From NCBI GenBank assembly GCA_963833495.1, contig CAWHYJ010000009.1, positions 22,757-86,756 of the forward strand: a DNA stretch of 64,000 nt, given 5' to 3'. Each line of letters begins with the position of its first letter. Position 1 is the first letter of the stretch. The notes under the pieces are model-generated. The model ran no database searches. It was not told the DNA's origin and saw nothing but the letters and a program-made list of their open reading frames with translations. This DNA comes from Fodinibacter sp963833495 (GTDB lineage Bacteria > Actinomycetota > Actinomycetes > Actinomycetales > Dermatophilaceae). The position numbers were made by a program, and so were the translations under genes. Shown here in pieces: positions 40,352 through 49,081 of the stretch.

Positions 40352-42893
40352 TCACGGGCGGATCGGGGTGACCCTGACGTCGATCGCCTTGGCCGTGCCA
40401 CCCACGGCGTAGGTCGCGACCCCCGTGGCGGACGCCGGCGGGAAGACCAGGTCGGTCACTGACACCTTCCCCCTCTCGGCCAGCACCTCCACCGAGCTGC
40501 GGTCGAGGTATGCCGTGAAGGTCACCTCGCCGTGTCGCACGGTCACCGGCGCCTCCTCCACACTCGGGAAGAGCGGGTTGAACGCGACGTTACCGCTCCT
40601 GGTCCGGTCGACGACGAGCGTGCCGTCCCGACGCACCCCGATCCGGGTGCCCACCGAACCGTCGGCACTTCGCCGCACCACGACTCCGGCCTCCGATGCG
40701 CCTCCCATGTCCACCCGGACCTCGACCCGGGCCACCGCCGCGTTGAGCCCGGTCGGCTTCTCGCCCGGAGCGACCCGACGCACCTTCGCCTGCTGGTTGT
40801 CGCGGTTGACCAGTGCCTTGCGCACACCGGAGACCGGCTCCTGCCGCAGTCGCAGCCCGTCGTGCGAGGACACCAGCGACAGGGTGCGGGGCATCGTCAT
40901 CTGGCCGCGCCAGGGGCTGGTGGGGACGTCACCTGCGTACTGCCAGTTGTTCATCCAGCTGATGACGGTGCGCTGGCTGTCGGGGAGACCGTTGAAGCTC
41001 ACCCCGGCGTAGTTGTCGCGCCCGTAGTCGACCCACGAGGCCCGCTCGGTGCCGTTGCGGGCGGGAGCCGAGGCCAGCATGAACTGGTCGGCGAGGACGT
41101 GCCCCCAGCCACCGCTGTTGTGGTCCACGACCCGGATCCGGGCCGCCTTGCCCTGCAGGTCCGAGAGGTCCCACGAGGCCCAGTCGAGGGCCTCGCTGTC
41201 CGACCCCGTGCTGGAGCGCACCACCTCACCACCCACGACGAGGTTGACGGTGGTCTGGGTGTCGCGGGGGCCGGCAGCGCTGTCGGAGAACCGGATGTCG
41301 TCGACCATGAGGTGCCCCCAGTCGCCGCCGCTGTGCTCGTCACGCACGACGATCCGGGCACTCCTGCCCAGCACGGACCGGGCGTCGATGTGGCGCCAGT
41401 CCATCTCACCCGAGTTGTTGCCCGTCGCCGAGCCGACGACCTGTCCGTCGGAGACGAGCTCGACAACCGTGGGCCCGCTCGTGCCGAGCGGGTGAGTCCC
41501 TCCGGCGAGGAGGAGGTTGACGTAGCCGCGGGTGACCGTGAACTCGGGCGAGACGAACGTGCCCATCGCCGTGTCGCACTTGTCCGGCACGACACAGGTG
41601 TCCAGGACATTGGTTCCCTGGTGGTTCGGCAGCCCGGATGGTGTTGCGCCGAAGCCGACGAAGTCTCCGGTGGCGCTCCACCCGGTGGGCAGGTGGGTCG
41701 CCGGGTCGAGGTTCTCGAAATCGGCGAACGAGCTCCCCGCCCGGGTCGCCCTGGGTCGCACCGGGGATGGCGGGGTGGTTGCCGCCGCCGATGAGGAAGT
41801 TCAGGTACTTCTGGCTGACGGTGAAGCTCGGCGAGGTCAGCTCGCCCTGGGCCGCGTCGAAGTCGATGAAGCTGTTGACCAGGTGGTCACCCACGTAGCC
41901 CGTGACGGCCTGCTGCCCGGGCAGCGAGCCGGTCGCAGGCTGGGAGCCGAAGGCGGTCCCGGTGGCGGTCCACCCGGCATACCCGGCCTCGAAGCCCTGA
42001 AGGAGGGTTCCGACGGGCGGCTGGTAGGTGGCGGGCCCATCGGCCGTGAAGGTCGTGCCGTCGAAGTCGCCGACGAAGTACTGCGTGCCCGAGCCACCCG
42101 CGATCCCGCCGGGGTTGAGGCTGACGAGCATCACCCACTTGACGTGGCGAGGGTCCCCGTCGACGGCGAGCGGGAAGAGGTCCGGGCACTCCCAGACCCC
42201 GCCGGTCGCATTGCGGGGGCCGAACTGCGACAACTGAGTCCATTGCTTGAGGTTCGCCGAGCGCCAGATCAGGACCTTGTGCTCGGTGGCGATCACGGAC
42301 ACCATCCGCCACTCCTTGGCCGGGGCGTACCAGAACACCTTGGGGTCGCGGAACTCGCGTGAGCCGATGTCGATCACCGGGTTGCCCGCGTACTTGGTCC
42401 ACGTCCGCCCGTCGTCGGTGGAGTACGCGAGGGACTGCGCCTGGATGCCGTCACGACCGCTCGCGGGCGTGTAGGCGCTGGTGTACATCGCCACCAGCGG
42501 CGGGTTCCTCGTCGTGCCGAACCCCGAGCTGTTCGTCGTGTCGACGACCACTGAGCCGGAGAAGACGCCCTCGTTGGCGTCGAACGGGATGGCGACGGGC
42601 TGCTCCTGCCAGTGCACGAGGTCCTTGCTCGTCGCGTGGCCCCAGGACATGTTGCCCCAGACGTCCCCGAGCGGGTTGTACTGGAAGAACAGGTGGTAGA
42701 CGCCCTTGTGGTAGACGAGCCCGTTCGGGTCGTTCATCCAGTTCCTGGCTGGGCTGAAGTGGTAGGCGGGCCGGTGGTCCGGCGTCGTCCGCGGCCGCCG
42801 GCCCCACGCTCAGGGCGGCGAGCACGGCGACGACGAGCAGGACGAGGCCCCGTCGCCGGCGCGGCGCGGACGCGGACGGGTGGTGACTGACAT
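40352..42893 (-). CDS. Secreted GH32 fructan hydrolase (levanase/invertase) with inserted beta-sandwich modules (frameshifted as read)
   Basis: Exported beta-fructosidase. Signal peptide: basic start, then GLVLLVVAVLAALSVGPAAA. The catalytic propeller has WMNDPNG (nucleophile Asp), SGSVVVDTTNSSGFG, REFRDPKVFW (transition-state Asp) and GGVWECPDLFPL (acid/base Glu). Two related modules then interrupt the propeller before it resumes at NYAGVSFNGLPDSQRTVISW. The C-terminal GH32 sandwich follows (AYLDRSSVEVLAERGKVSVT). Frame slips lie near 42.75-42.87 and 41.75 kb. ATG 42893 follows AGGGGGA. A perfect LacI-type palindrome is just upstream. Confidence 0.88.
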
Positions 42894-42908
42894 GAGATCC
42901 CCCTTGGA

Positions 42909-42922
42909 TGACAACGTTGTCA
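42909..42922. promoter_or_regulatory. LacI-type operator upstream of the GH32 gene
   Basis: TGACAACGTTGTCA is a perfect 14-bp palindrome 15 bp before the GH32 start, overlapping the expected leader. It shares its AACGTTGTC half with the site upstream of lacI. Confidence 0.7.
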
Positions 42923-43071
42923 GCCACCATCGGCACCTCAGCGCGCGCCGCCCCGCAACCCGAGGCGGCGGAATGTCCACCATGTGTCGCCCGGCATGCC
43001 TCGTCGGCCGTCGGCAGCGCACCCGTTGCGGGCTGATGGCCATTGGACCGGGCTCCCGGACACCAACGAAG

Positions 43072-43109
43072 AGGCCCCTCGCCCTGCCGGTCGGCAGGTC
43101 GAGGGGCCT
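43072..43109 (-). terminator. Rho-independent-type hairpin after the tRNA-Tyr-like 3' end
   Basis: AGGCCCCTCG and CGAGGGGCCT form the outer stem, with CCTGCCG/CGGCAGG inside. On the minus strand it starts 11 nt after the CCA end of the tRNA remnant, which is the normal place for a tRNA terminator. The remaining gene-free sequence from 42923 to 43298 holds only this hairpin, the tRNA end and the tandem repeats. Confidence 0.7.
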
Positions 43110-43120
43110 TCGTGGAGCGC

Positions 43121-43143
43121 TGGTGGCAGGTGAAGGATTCGAA
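43121..43143 (-). other. tRNA-Tyr-like 3' end: likely attachment site at the left edge of the accessory region
   Basis: On the minus strand the sequence is TTCGAATCCTTCACCTGCC followed by ACCA: the T-loop, the 3' side of the T-stem, the acceptor strand ACCTGCC, a discriminator A and an encoded CCA. The 5' side of the T-stem does not match (GAATA instead of GAAGG), so only the 3' 23 nt are tRNA. The ACCTGCC acceptor fits actinobacterial tRNA-Tyr (GGCAGGT 5' end). This is the classic signature of tyrosine-integrase insertion into the T-loop half of a tRNA gene. Confidence 0.62.
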
Positions 43144-43227
43144 TATTCTCCCAACAGGGCGGGATCCTGTCCCGATAAGCTTCTGATCTGCGGTTTTATG
43201 GTGACAGGAGCGGCACGAGTACCCTTC

Positions 43228-43281
43228 TATCTGGCACGTATCTGGCACGATCCGGCATACATCTGGCACGTATCTGGCACG
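43228..43281 (+). repeat. Tandem 11-bp repeats, likely integrase arm-type sites
   Basis: TATCTGGCACG occurs at 43228, 43239 and 43271. A 10-base version (ATCTGGCACG) is at 43261 and a diverged unit (ATCCGGCATAC) at 43250, giving five head-to-tail units. They end 17 bp before the integrase start and lie 85-138 bp from the tRNA end. Direct repeats in this place usually bind the integrase N-terminal domain or the excisionase, and may also repress the integrase promoter. Confidence 0.6.
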
Positions 43282-43298
43282 AGTTGAGGGGGTCCAAG

Positions 43299-44454
43299 AT
43301 GCCGCGGAAGAGGTCCTTTGGATCGATCCGACGGCTCGGCTCGGGCCGCTACCAAGCGCGTTACACCGGTCCTGACTTGCAGACGCACACAGCGCCGGAG
43401 ACGTTCACAGCCAAGATCGACGCCGAGGCCTGGCTCGCTGCCGAACGGCGCATGAGCGAAGACCCTTCGCGCTGGCGGGCTCCGAAGGCTGCGGTTAGAG
43501 CAGGAGTACGACCGCCGTGCACGTTTAAGGCGCTGCACCTTCGGACCGTACTCCGAGGACTGGCTCGCCCATCGGGACCTCGCAGCGAGCACACGGAACA
43601 ACTACGCCCAGCTGCTCAAGCACCATCTCCTTCCAACGTTCGCCGACGTCCCGGTCTCTGAGATTGATCGCGCGCTCGTCGCCACTTGGTACCGAAGCAT
43701 CGGACCTGGCAAGCCACACGCGCGAAAGCATGCTTACGACCTCCTGCGCAACATCCTCAACACTGCGCTGGATGACGAGCTGATTGATCGAAACCCGGTA
43801 CACATCCGCGGCGCCGGCAACGTCAAACGAACAGGTACGACTCAGCCAGCATCCCTTGACGAACTCGCAGCCCTCGCCGATGCGACGCCCGAGCGGTACC
43901 GGCTCATGGTGCTCCTCGCAGCCTGGTGCGCACTACGCAAAGGCGAACTATCCGAGTTACGCCGCAGCGACGTGGACACCACTCACTGGGTGCTGAGGGT
44001 GCGGCGAGGCGTCGGCTTCGTCCCAGGCCGCATCGTGGTCAAGGACCCCAAGACCCAGGCCGGCAAGCGAGACGTCGCCATTCCTGAACATCTCGTGCCG
44101 ATGGTTCGCGAACACCTCCTTCGGCATACCCAAGATGGATCTCATGGGCTGCTGTTTCCCTCAGCACGTGATGAGCACCTAAGGACCTCGGCTATCGGTC
44201 GCTGGTACTACCCAGCCCGCGAGGCCGCCGGGCGACCTGACCTCCGCTTTCACGACCTCCGCCACACCGGCGCTGTCCTCGCGGCGCAGTCGGGTGCGAC
44301 GCTAGCGGAGCTGATGCACCGCCTCGGCCACACCACCCCCGCCGCTGCAATGCGCTACCAGCACGCCGCAGCGGAGCGCGACCACGAGATAGCTCAACGC
44401 ATGTCGCAGCGCTACAGGGAGCACCTCGAGGCGAGGCCAGCGGATAACGCGTAA
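43299..44454 (+). CDS. Tyrosine recombinase/integrase (frameshifted as read)
   Basis: Site-specific recombinase of an integrative element, about 385 residues. The N-terminal AP2-like arm-binding part starts MPRKRSFGSIRRLGSGRYQA. The SAM-like core-binding domain has STRNNYAQLLKHHLLPTF. The catalytic domain holds Arg in CALRKGELSEL, HxxR in RFHDLRHTGAVLAA, His in RLGHTTPAAAM and the nucleophile Tyr in MRYQHAA. One slip near 43.49 kb separates the N-terminal 65 residues from the rest. Ribosome site GAGGGGG. A T-arm-like tRNA end follows the stop by 25 bp. Confidence 0.9.
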
Positions 44455-44479
44455 CCCGGCGCGCACCAAGTCGCGTGCG

Positions 44480-44507
44480 TGACCGGTTCAAATCCGGTCA
44501 CCCCGAC
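44480..44507 (+). other. tRNA-Pro-like 3' half: second attachment-site remnant
   Basis: ACCGGTTCAAATCCGGT is a complete T-arm with a perfect 5-bp stem, followed by CACCCCGA, the 3' acceptor strand expected for a tRNA-Pro with a CGGGGTG 5' end. The upstream half is absent, replaced by the end of the integrase gene. A hairpin terminator follows. The window has no intact tRNA gene. Confidence 0.55.
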
Positions 44508-44517
44508 GGTGAGATTG

Positions 44518-44551
44518 GGCCCCTGACCTGCAGTTATGTGGGTCAGGGGCC
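44518..44551 (+). terminator. Hairpin downstream of the left integrase/tRNA remnant
   Basis: GGCCCCTGACC (44518-44528) pairs perfectly with GGTCAGGGGCC (44541-44551), followed by TTC. The first 14 bases, GGCCCCTGACCTGC, also occur on the minus strand beside the right-hand integrase. Confidence 0.75.
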
Positions 44552-44612
44552 TTCATGCTCTCTTCGTGGAACATCCGTGCAACGAGGACTTCGTGGGCGC
44601 AGCCAGCGACCG

Positions 44613-44641
44613 CCGCGGAATTTTGGGTCCCCTTCTGGGTC
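44613..44641 (+). repeat. 29-bp direct repeat, copy 1
   Basis: Begins CCGCGGAATTTTGGGTC and contains a second TTCTGGGTC unit. It matches 44907-44935 at 27 of 29 positions, 294 bp apart, and brackets the tRNA-Arg-like remnant. Confidence 0.55.
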
Positions 44642-44741
44642 CGTCGGCCCGGTACGAGTGGTCCGCATCCACTGGTGAGGGAAGTCCCGGCCCGCGTTTC
44701 CCCTGTTCAGGGCCCTATCGGTCGTCTCAAGACACTGCGCG

Positions 44742-44779
44742 CCTGGAGGGATTCGGACCCGCAACCTTCTGATCCGTAG
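44742..44779 (-). other. tRNA-Arg(ACG)-like 3' half, degenerate
   Basis: The minus strand reads CTACGGATCAGAAGG (anticodon loop CTACGGA and 3' stem TCAGA), then a GCGGG-TCCGAAT-CCCTC T-arm with a broken last pair and CCAGG. Only the anticodon-loop-to-3' part is present. Crossover in the anticodon loop is common for tyrosine integrases, so this looks like an old, decayed attachment site. Confidence 0.45.
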
Positions 44780-45712
44780 CAACTCGATCGACCCGACACG
44801 AGCCGAATCATGCCGCCACGAGGAAGTACCGCGTCGACGTTTCCGCAGCTCACAGGCCTGAGGTCACTCCGTGGCGGGCCGGGTCGGGTTGTTACGGAAC
44901 CGAGATCCGCGGAATTTTGGGTCACATTCTGGGTCACCTGCTTGGCGGTCAGGCGTCCAGCGACCCCGGCAGAAGTGGCACGCCGCCCTCGACGCCCCGT
45001 GCGAGCATCTTCGGGACGGTACCGGGGTGTTGACGATGGACTGTCTACCTACCGCGCCAATCGCGATCACGCGCCGACTTCGACGTCCGTGCCGGGTTGT
45101 GGCTCGACGTCAACCAACTCAAGGTAGGCGTCGAGCCGTTGAAGAGGTTCCGGCTGGAGATGACGGAGCCGGGTGCTTACGGCACCAAGGAATAGTCGCC
45201 CTGGACGCGTGCAACGCGAATCCGCACGGTCGTGGGCTGCCCTGCTGCTCTCGTGGCCAGAGGAAGCGGATGCGGTAGCAGCCCACCCTAAGGACCGCGC
45301 ACGCCCGCCGAGTGAGATGGCGACGCAACGGCTACCACAGACAGCGCCCGTCGCGGCAGCGTCACAGCTCCACTGTCGCTCCGTCTCAGCGGCCCACTGT
45401 GAGCGCCGTCTTCGCCCCCTTAGGGTTGGCGGCTCAACGCCACTAGGACGTCCCGGGAAGTCTTCGCCTCGATGAAGTCGGACCTCGACTGGCCGCACCC
45501 CTTCTCCCACGTGCCCCATTCATGACGGTCGCAGCCTCAGAACCCCAGCCGCTGCCCCCTGCCATTCCCCTCGTCATTCCCCAACCGCCGTTGACAGCGC
45601 TCCCGAAGCTGCCCGGGCCACATCGAGGTCGGCAGGGCGAAAGGTGTGGGTAGGGCGCGTGCGACCATGCACCGGCCCTACGGTGCCTTGTCCACAGCAA
45701 AGTCGCTCCGGT
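44780..45712. other. Gene-poor stretch with decayed integration debris
   Basis: No convincing complete gene. It contains the second 29-bp repeat (44907-44935) and a short plus-strand frame ending at 45195 (DFDVRAGLWLDVNQLKVG, then RFRLEMTEPGAYGTKE), which reads like the C-terminus of a lost protein. The rest (45200-45712) shows low-quality frames on both strands and nothing recognisable. Confidence 0.4.
44907..44935 (+). repeat. 29-bp direct repeat, copy 2
   Basis: Second copy of the CCGCGGAATTTTGGGTC repeat; differs from copy 1 at two positions in the middle. The AATTTT core stands out against the local GC-rich sequence. Confidence 0.55.
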
Positions 45713-47344
45713 CTACCATGACGCCCACGTTCGGAAGCAACCTGTAGGCCTCACCGAGTCCCCGTCTTGCAGTACGTCGTCCGTGCCTTGTCGAGCGATA
45801 GAGATGACCGCCGGGCTGGTAGAGAAGTCGTGAGCGCTGATCACCTCGGCAACCGTCCTGCGCTGGTTCGAAAACCACACGCTGCTTATCGGTTCCGCTG
45901 CGCAGGCAAGCTCTGTCTCTCGGTCGTAAAGGATGAGTTGGCCGGCTTCATCTAGGACAGGCACCACCAAGACAAGATCGGACCGCTCGGGATCTGGCAT
46001 TCGCGGATACTCTTGTCGGCCCGACAGAGCCTCTGCGTTTCGATCCAGCGAGCCGCCGTGTGCGACCACTTGACCTCAGACGGATTGTGCTGCAACTCGT
46101 CGAGCCAACGTGGCGTCTGCTGAGTTCGCCACCGGTTTGCGAACAGCAGCGTGGCCATCCGCGGAGTAGCTCAGGCGGCCGAAAACGCGATCTGCCATGA
46201 AAGTCACGAATCCATTTATGGAATCAAAGGCCATCTCGCACTCTCGGTCGCTTGGCATATAGCCCGCGTGTACCACCCTATTTCGCAGCGTGTACACGTG
46301 GCGATGCCACTCCTGTACGGGACCCGCAGTGGTCAGGTCAAATCGCCCTCCCAAGAGGCCGGGTAATACCGAGGTGACCCGCTTCTCAACCGAGTCCCGC
46401 CACTGCTCAGCGCTAATTTCCGGCGTTTGGCGCGATTCCCATTGGGTCAATAACACCACCAAATCGATAATCGCCTCGCTAGCAGTGCCCAGCATAACTA
46501 AGCACTCGCGTGTGTTTCCATGACGATGCAACGAAACTAGTGCTTGGTTGTACAGCTCTGTGTAGGCGATGAGAGGGTCCGGTGCCTCGCTGGCCTCGTG
46601 GACTCGCTCCAGCACTTCTTGCGTCACCTCGATCGGAGGCCCAAAATGCCGCATGCTTCCGAGGACCAGGAAGAAGCCCGCAATGGCACCCTCGTCTTGA
46701 GGTGACCTGTCGGCGTCGCGGACTCCATAAGGCAGCATCGGCGGCTGAGTCTGCATCGCAACCAATTCGAGGGGCTGCGAGACTGTAGTGTCGTCTCGGT
46801 ACTGACGTACGAGTTCTATGGCGACCTCGTAGCACGTCGTGAGTACTGACTTCGTCGGGGTCTGCTAGGTCTGGCACCTCCACAGACGACTGCCCCTCCT
46901 GCGCGGCCCGAAGTATCAGATTGGTCTTGATGGGCAGAGTCACCTCGGCAACGACGCGCTCTACCTTCAGAGGATCCAGTTCGCTCCTCGGGGCGGATGC
47001 TAATGGAAAGCCCAAGCCGAACGCCCGCATGACGGCGGACATCCCCAGAACTCGTCGGCATGGCAATAACCCGCCTAAAGAGAACTGAGCCACGTAACAT
47101 GAGGTCGCCTAGATAAACGGCTGCTGCCTCATCTGGCTTGGTGCAGGTGCCTGCCTTCGACGCATTCGAGCAGGTGAAACACTGCAGGGTCAATTACTTC
47201 ATGGAAGGCAAACGGTTGCTCGGCTGGCCAGCCAATAGCGTCCTCGAGGTGCAGAAAGACCGTCAGTAGCCGCTCGCCCTGTGGAAGCACTAGAGACGGT
47301 CCGTCGTCCTCAAACACTTCGCCTGGCTCGCGTTCATCCGTCAT
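45713..47344 (-). CDS. Hypothetical protein with Apea/HEPN-like domain (frameshifted as read)
   Basis: About 540 residues when joined. It begins MTDEREPGEVFEDDGPSLVL at ATG 47344. The clean central part (46076 to about 46765) has a helical domain: LVMLGTASEAIIDLVVLLTQ, then LRNRVVHAGYMPSDRECEMA and INGFVTFMADRVFGRL. RNRVVH (46285-46268) is the Rx4H motif of Apea-like HEPN domains, which are RNases in many defence and toxin systems. The C-terminal region (RSDLVLVVPVLDEAGQLIL) is unrelated to anything I know. Slips are near 47.15, 47.04, 46.83, 46.13 and 46.02 kb. Base composition is less GC-rich than in the core genes, which suggests transfer. Catalytic activity is inferred only from the motif. 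Confidence 0.5.
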
Positions 47345-47517
47345 GGCGCTGACTCTCCCAGTACCCACCGACAAGATGGCGATGCGGAGCAGGGCGAGCG
47401 TCGCCTGGCCTTGCCTGCGCCGGCGGCGTACCAGCCCGCACGGTGACCAAAGGCCGTTCTGCTGTTGCGTCCAGCTTGTCATCGCCACGAATCAGCCAAA
47501 CCCCCTGATTGCCGCAG

Positions 47518-48137
47518 CTACCGGTCGTGTCGCCCGTCGCCCGAGGTCCCTTGGCCTGGCCCGGACCCCCATGCATCGCCATTCGTCCAGACCACCCGTG
47601 TCGCCAGGGTGCCCGACTTGGACCCGAACACGTCCACCTCAAAGTCGTCCTTCGTCCCGTCGAGCCGAAGAGTGAATGTCCAGTGATCCGGGTGGCGCGC
47701 CTCCCGAATGACTTCCAAAGAGCAATGGTCGACTCACCGAGGTGTATTGCAAGGCGACTGCCCAGGTCGCTGAGTCGAGTGCGCGCATCGTCTCGACTCG
47801 GGCAGGGCGGGACGTCTCGATGCAGCATGTCGAAAAGCATCTTGACTGTAGGGACTACTCCGATCGCGCCCAGCACCAGACTGAGCACAGTCGCACCCTC
47901 AGCCCCAATGCCGCCAGCGCGTTTGACCAGTTCTTCTTCGTGCCCGAGACCCCACTCGCACTCATCCCGAAGCCGCGTAGGCAAAGCCTCCAGGGTGGAG
48001 AGCCGGATGGCTTGTGCCGGGCCAGAGATCAGGAGCGACTCTGTAGGTATAGCGCGCGGATCATTGGCCAGAACGTGGACCATGAAGACGTCCTCGTCGG
48101 TTTGCAGCCATCTCTGAGGGTCTAGGGCTTGCATCAT
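47518..48137 (-). CDS. Hypothetical protein with one membrane segment, upstream of the HEPN-like gene (frameshifted as read)
   Basis: About 205 residues from ATG 48137 (MMQALDPQRWLQTDEDVFMV). The N-terminal alpha/beta part is followed by a hydrophobic segment, GATVLSLVLGAIGVVPTVKM, and a C-terminal beta-rich part, HPDHWTFTLRLDGTKDDFEV, DVFGSKSGTLATRVVW. One slip near 47.715 kb divides them. It is on the same strand and 170 bp upstream of the HEPN-like gene, so the two may form one unit. I do not recognise a family. Confidence 0.5.
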
Positions 48138-48461
48138 TAACCCATCTTCCCCAACGCTTGGGACTAGCGGAGGGCCCGGGCTCGCCAACTTGGGCGCCGG
48201 CGCGAACAACGAGGGCGGCAGGCACGGGTTCTCAGCGGGGCTTCGATCTGCTTCCGCCGCCTGGACATGACGGCTGCTCACATCGCCGAGCGGAGGTGCG
48301 TCTCTTCGCCGCGAGAACACTCATGAGCGGCGCTGGACCGGGGCCCTTCGCGGTGCCCTCGATCACTCGCGGAGGGCAGCGGCCGTCGCGACTGCTACGT
48401 TCGGTGGAGCGGGCACTCACGGGCCCGCCTTGCCGATACGTCACAGAATAGAGATTCAATA
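48138..48461. other. Gene-free stretch
   Basis: No supported gene on either strand. It should hold the divergent promoters of the 48137 (minus) and 48462 (plus) genes. TTGCCG at 48430 is a possible -35 element; no clear -10 could be assigned. Confidence 0.4.
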
Positions 48462-48773
48462 ATGCGTAGGTACATCATCGGAGCAGTCGTCGTCGGGGTC
48501 AGCACGTTCGCTCTCGCAGCGCCCGCCTATGCGGGGCCGACTGACCCGCGCGCGAACACCGGCTACTGCATCAGCGACGTGTTCTACGGCAACCAGCCCA
48601 ACCTGGACGCCGACGGGAACGTCGTCCCGAGCCAGTCCCCCGGTCCGAAGGTGACTCTTCCGGATGGCACCGTCGTGCAGGGCAACAGTGTCGGCGACTA
48701 CAACTCCGGGCGGGCGACCGGCGGCGTCAAGGTCGTCAACATCGCGCAGCTGTGCCACGCCGCCTTCGGCTGA
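48462..48773 (+). CDS. Small secreted hypothetical protein
   Basis: A 103-residue protein with a clean signal peptide: MRRYIIGAVVVGVSTFALA, cleavage after AYA. The mature part has two Cys (GYCISDVFYG and IAQLCHAAFG) that could form one disulfide, plus a polar middle with PSQSPGPKVTLPDG. No family recognised. Composition is typical of exported actinobacterial proteins. Confidence 0.65.
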   Translation: MRRYIIGAVVVGVSTFALAAPAYAGPTDPRANTGYCISDVFYGNQPNLDADGNVVPSQSPGPKVTLPDGTVVQGNSVGDYNSGRATGGVKVVNIAQLCHAAFG

Positions 48774-49081
48774 CCTGACATCCGCAGCCCCCGCTTCCTT
48801 TTGACCAACCCAACGCTCTCCCTCATCAATTACCGCGTTTCCGGCTGTCTGCGGAGTGGTGCGTATGGTGCCACTGCCGCGCGCCTCCCGATCAAGCCTT
48901 GTTGCGCCCCGCCCAAGGCCCGTGTCTATTCCCCCGCATGCAGTCGCTCGGCCGACTCCATCGGCCGACTCCGTGGGCCCTCAACCTAGGCGTCAGCTAT
49001 CCGTGCAGCGGTCAAGTCCTGAGCGGTGGTGTACGAGGCGATCCGTTGAGGCCGTGCTTTAGGCGTTGATCGCGCCAGCGA
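48774..49081. other. Gene-free stretch
   Basis: No supported gene. It separates the small secreted protein from the IS256 remnant. I looked for the terminal inverted repeat of the element here and could not identify one. Confidence 0.4.

Noticed and set aside
43228..43281. Short tandem repeats as a CRISPR array
   Set aside because: Units are 11 bp and contiguous with no spacers, and no cas genes are nearby; integrase-binding repeats fit better.
44742..44779. Functional tRNA-Arg gene
   Set aside because: Only the anticodon-loop-to-3' part is present, the T-stem is mismatched and no 5' half pairs upstream.
48158..48451. 97-codon plus-strand frame before the small secreted protein
   Set aside because: No ribosome site, no domain, composition like non-coding sequence.
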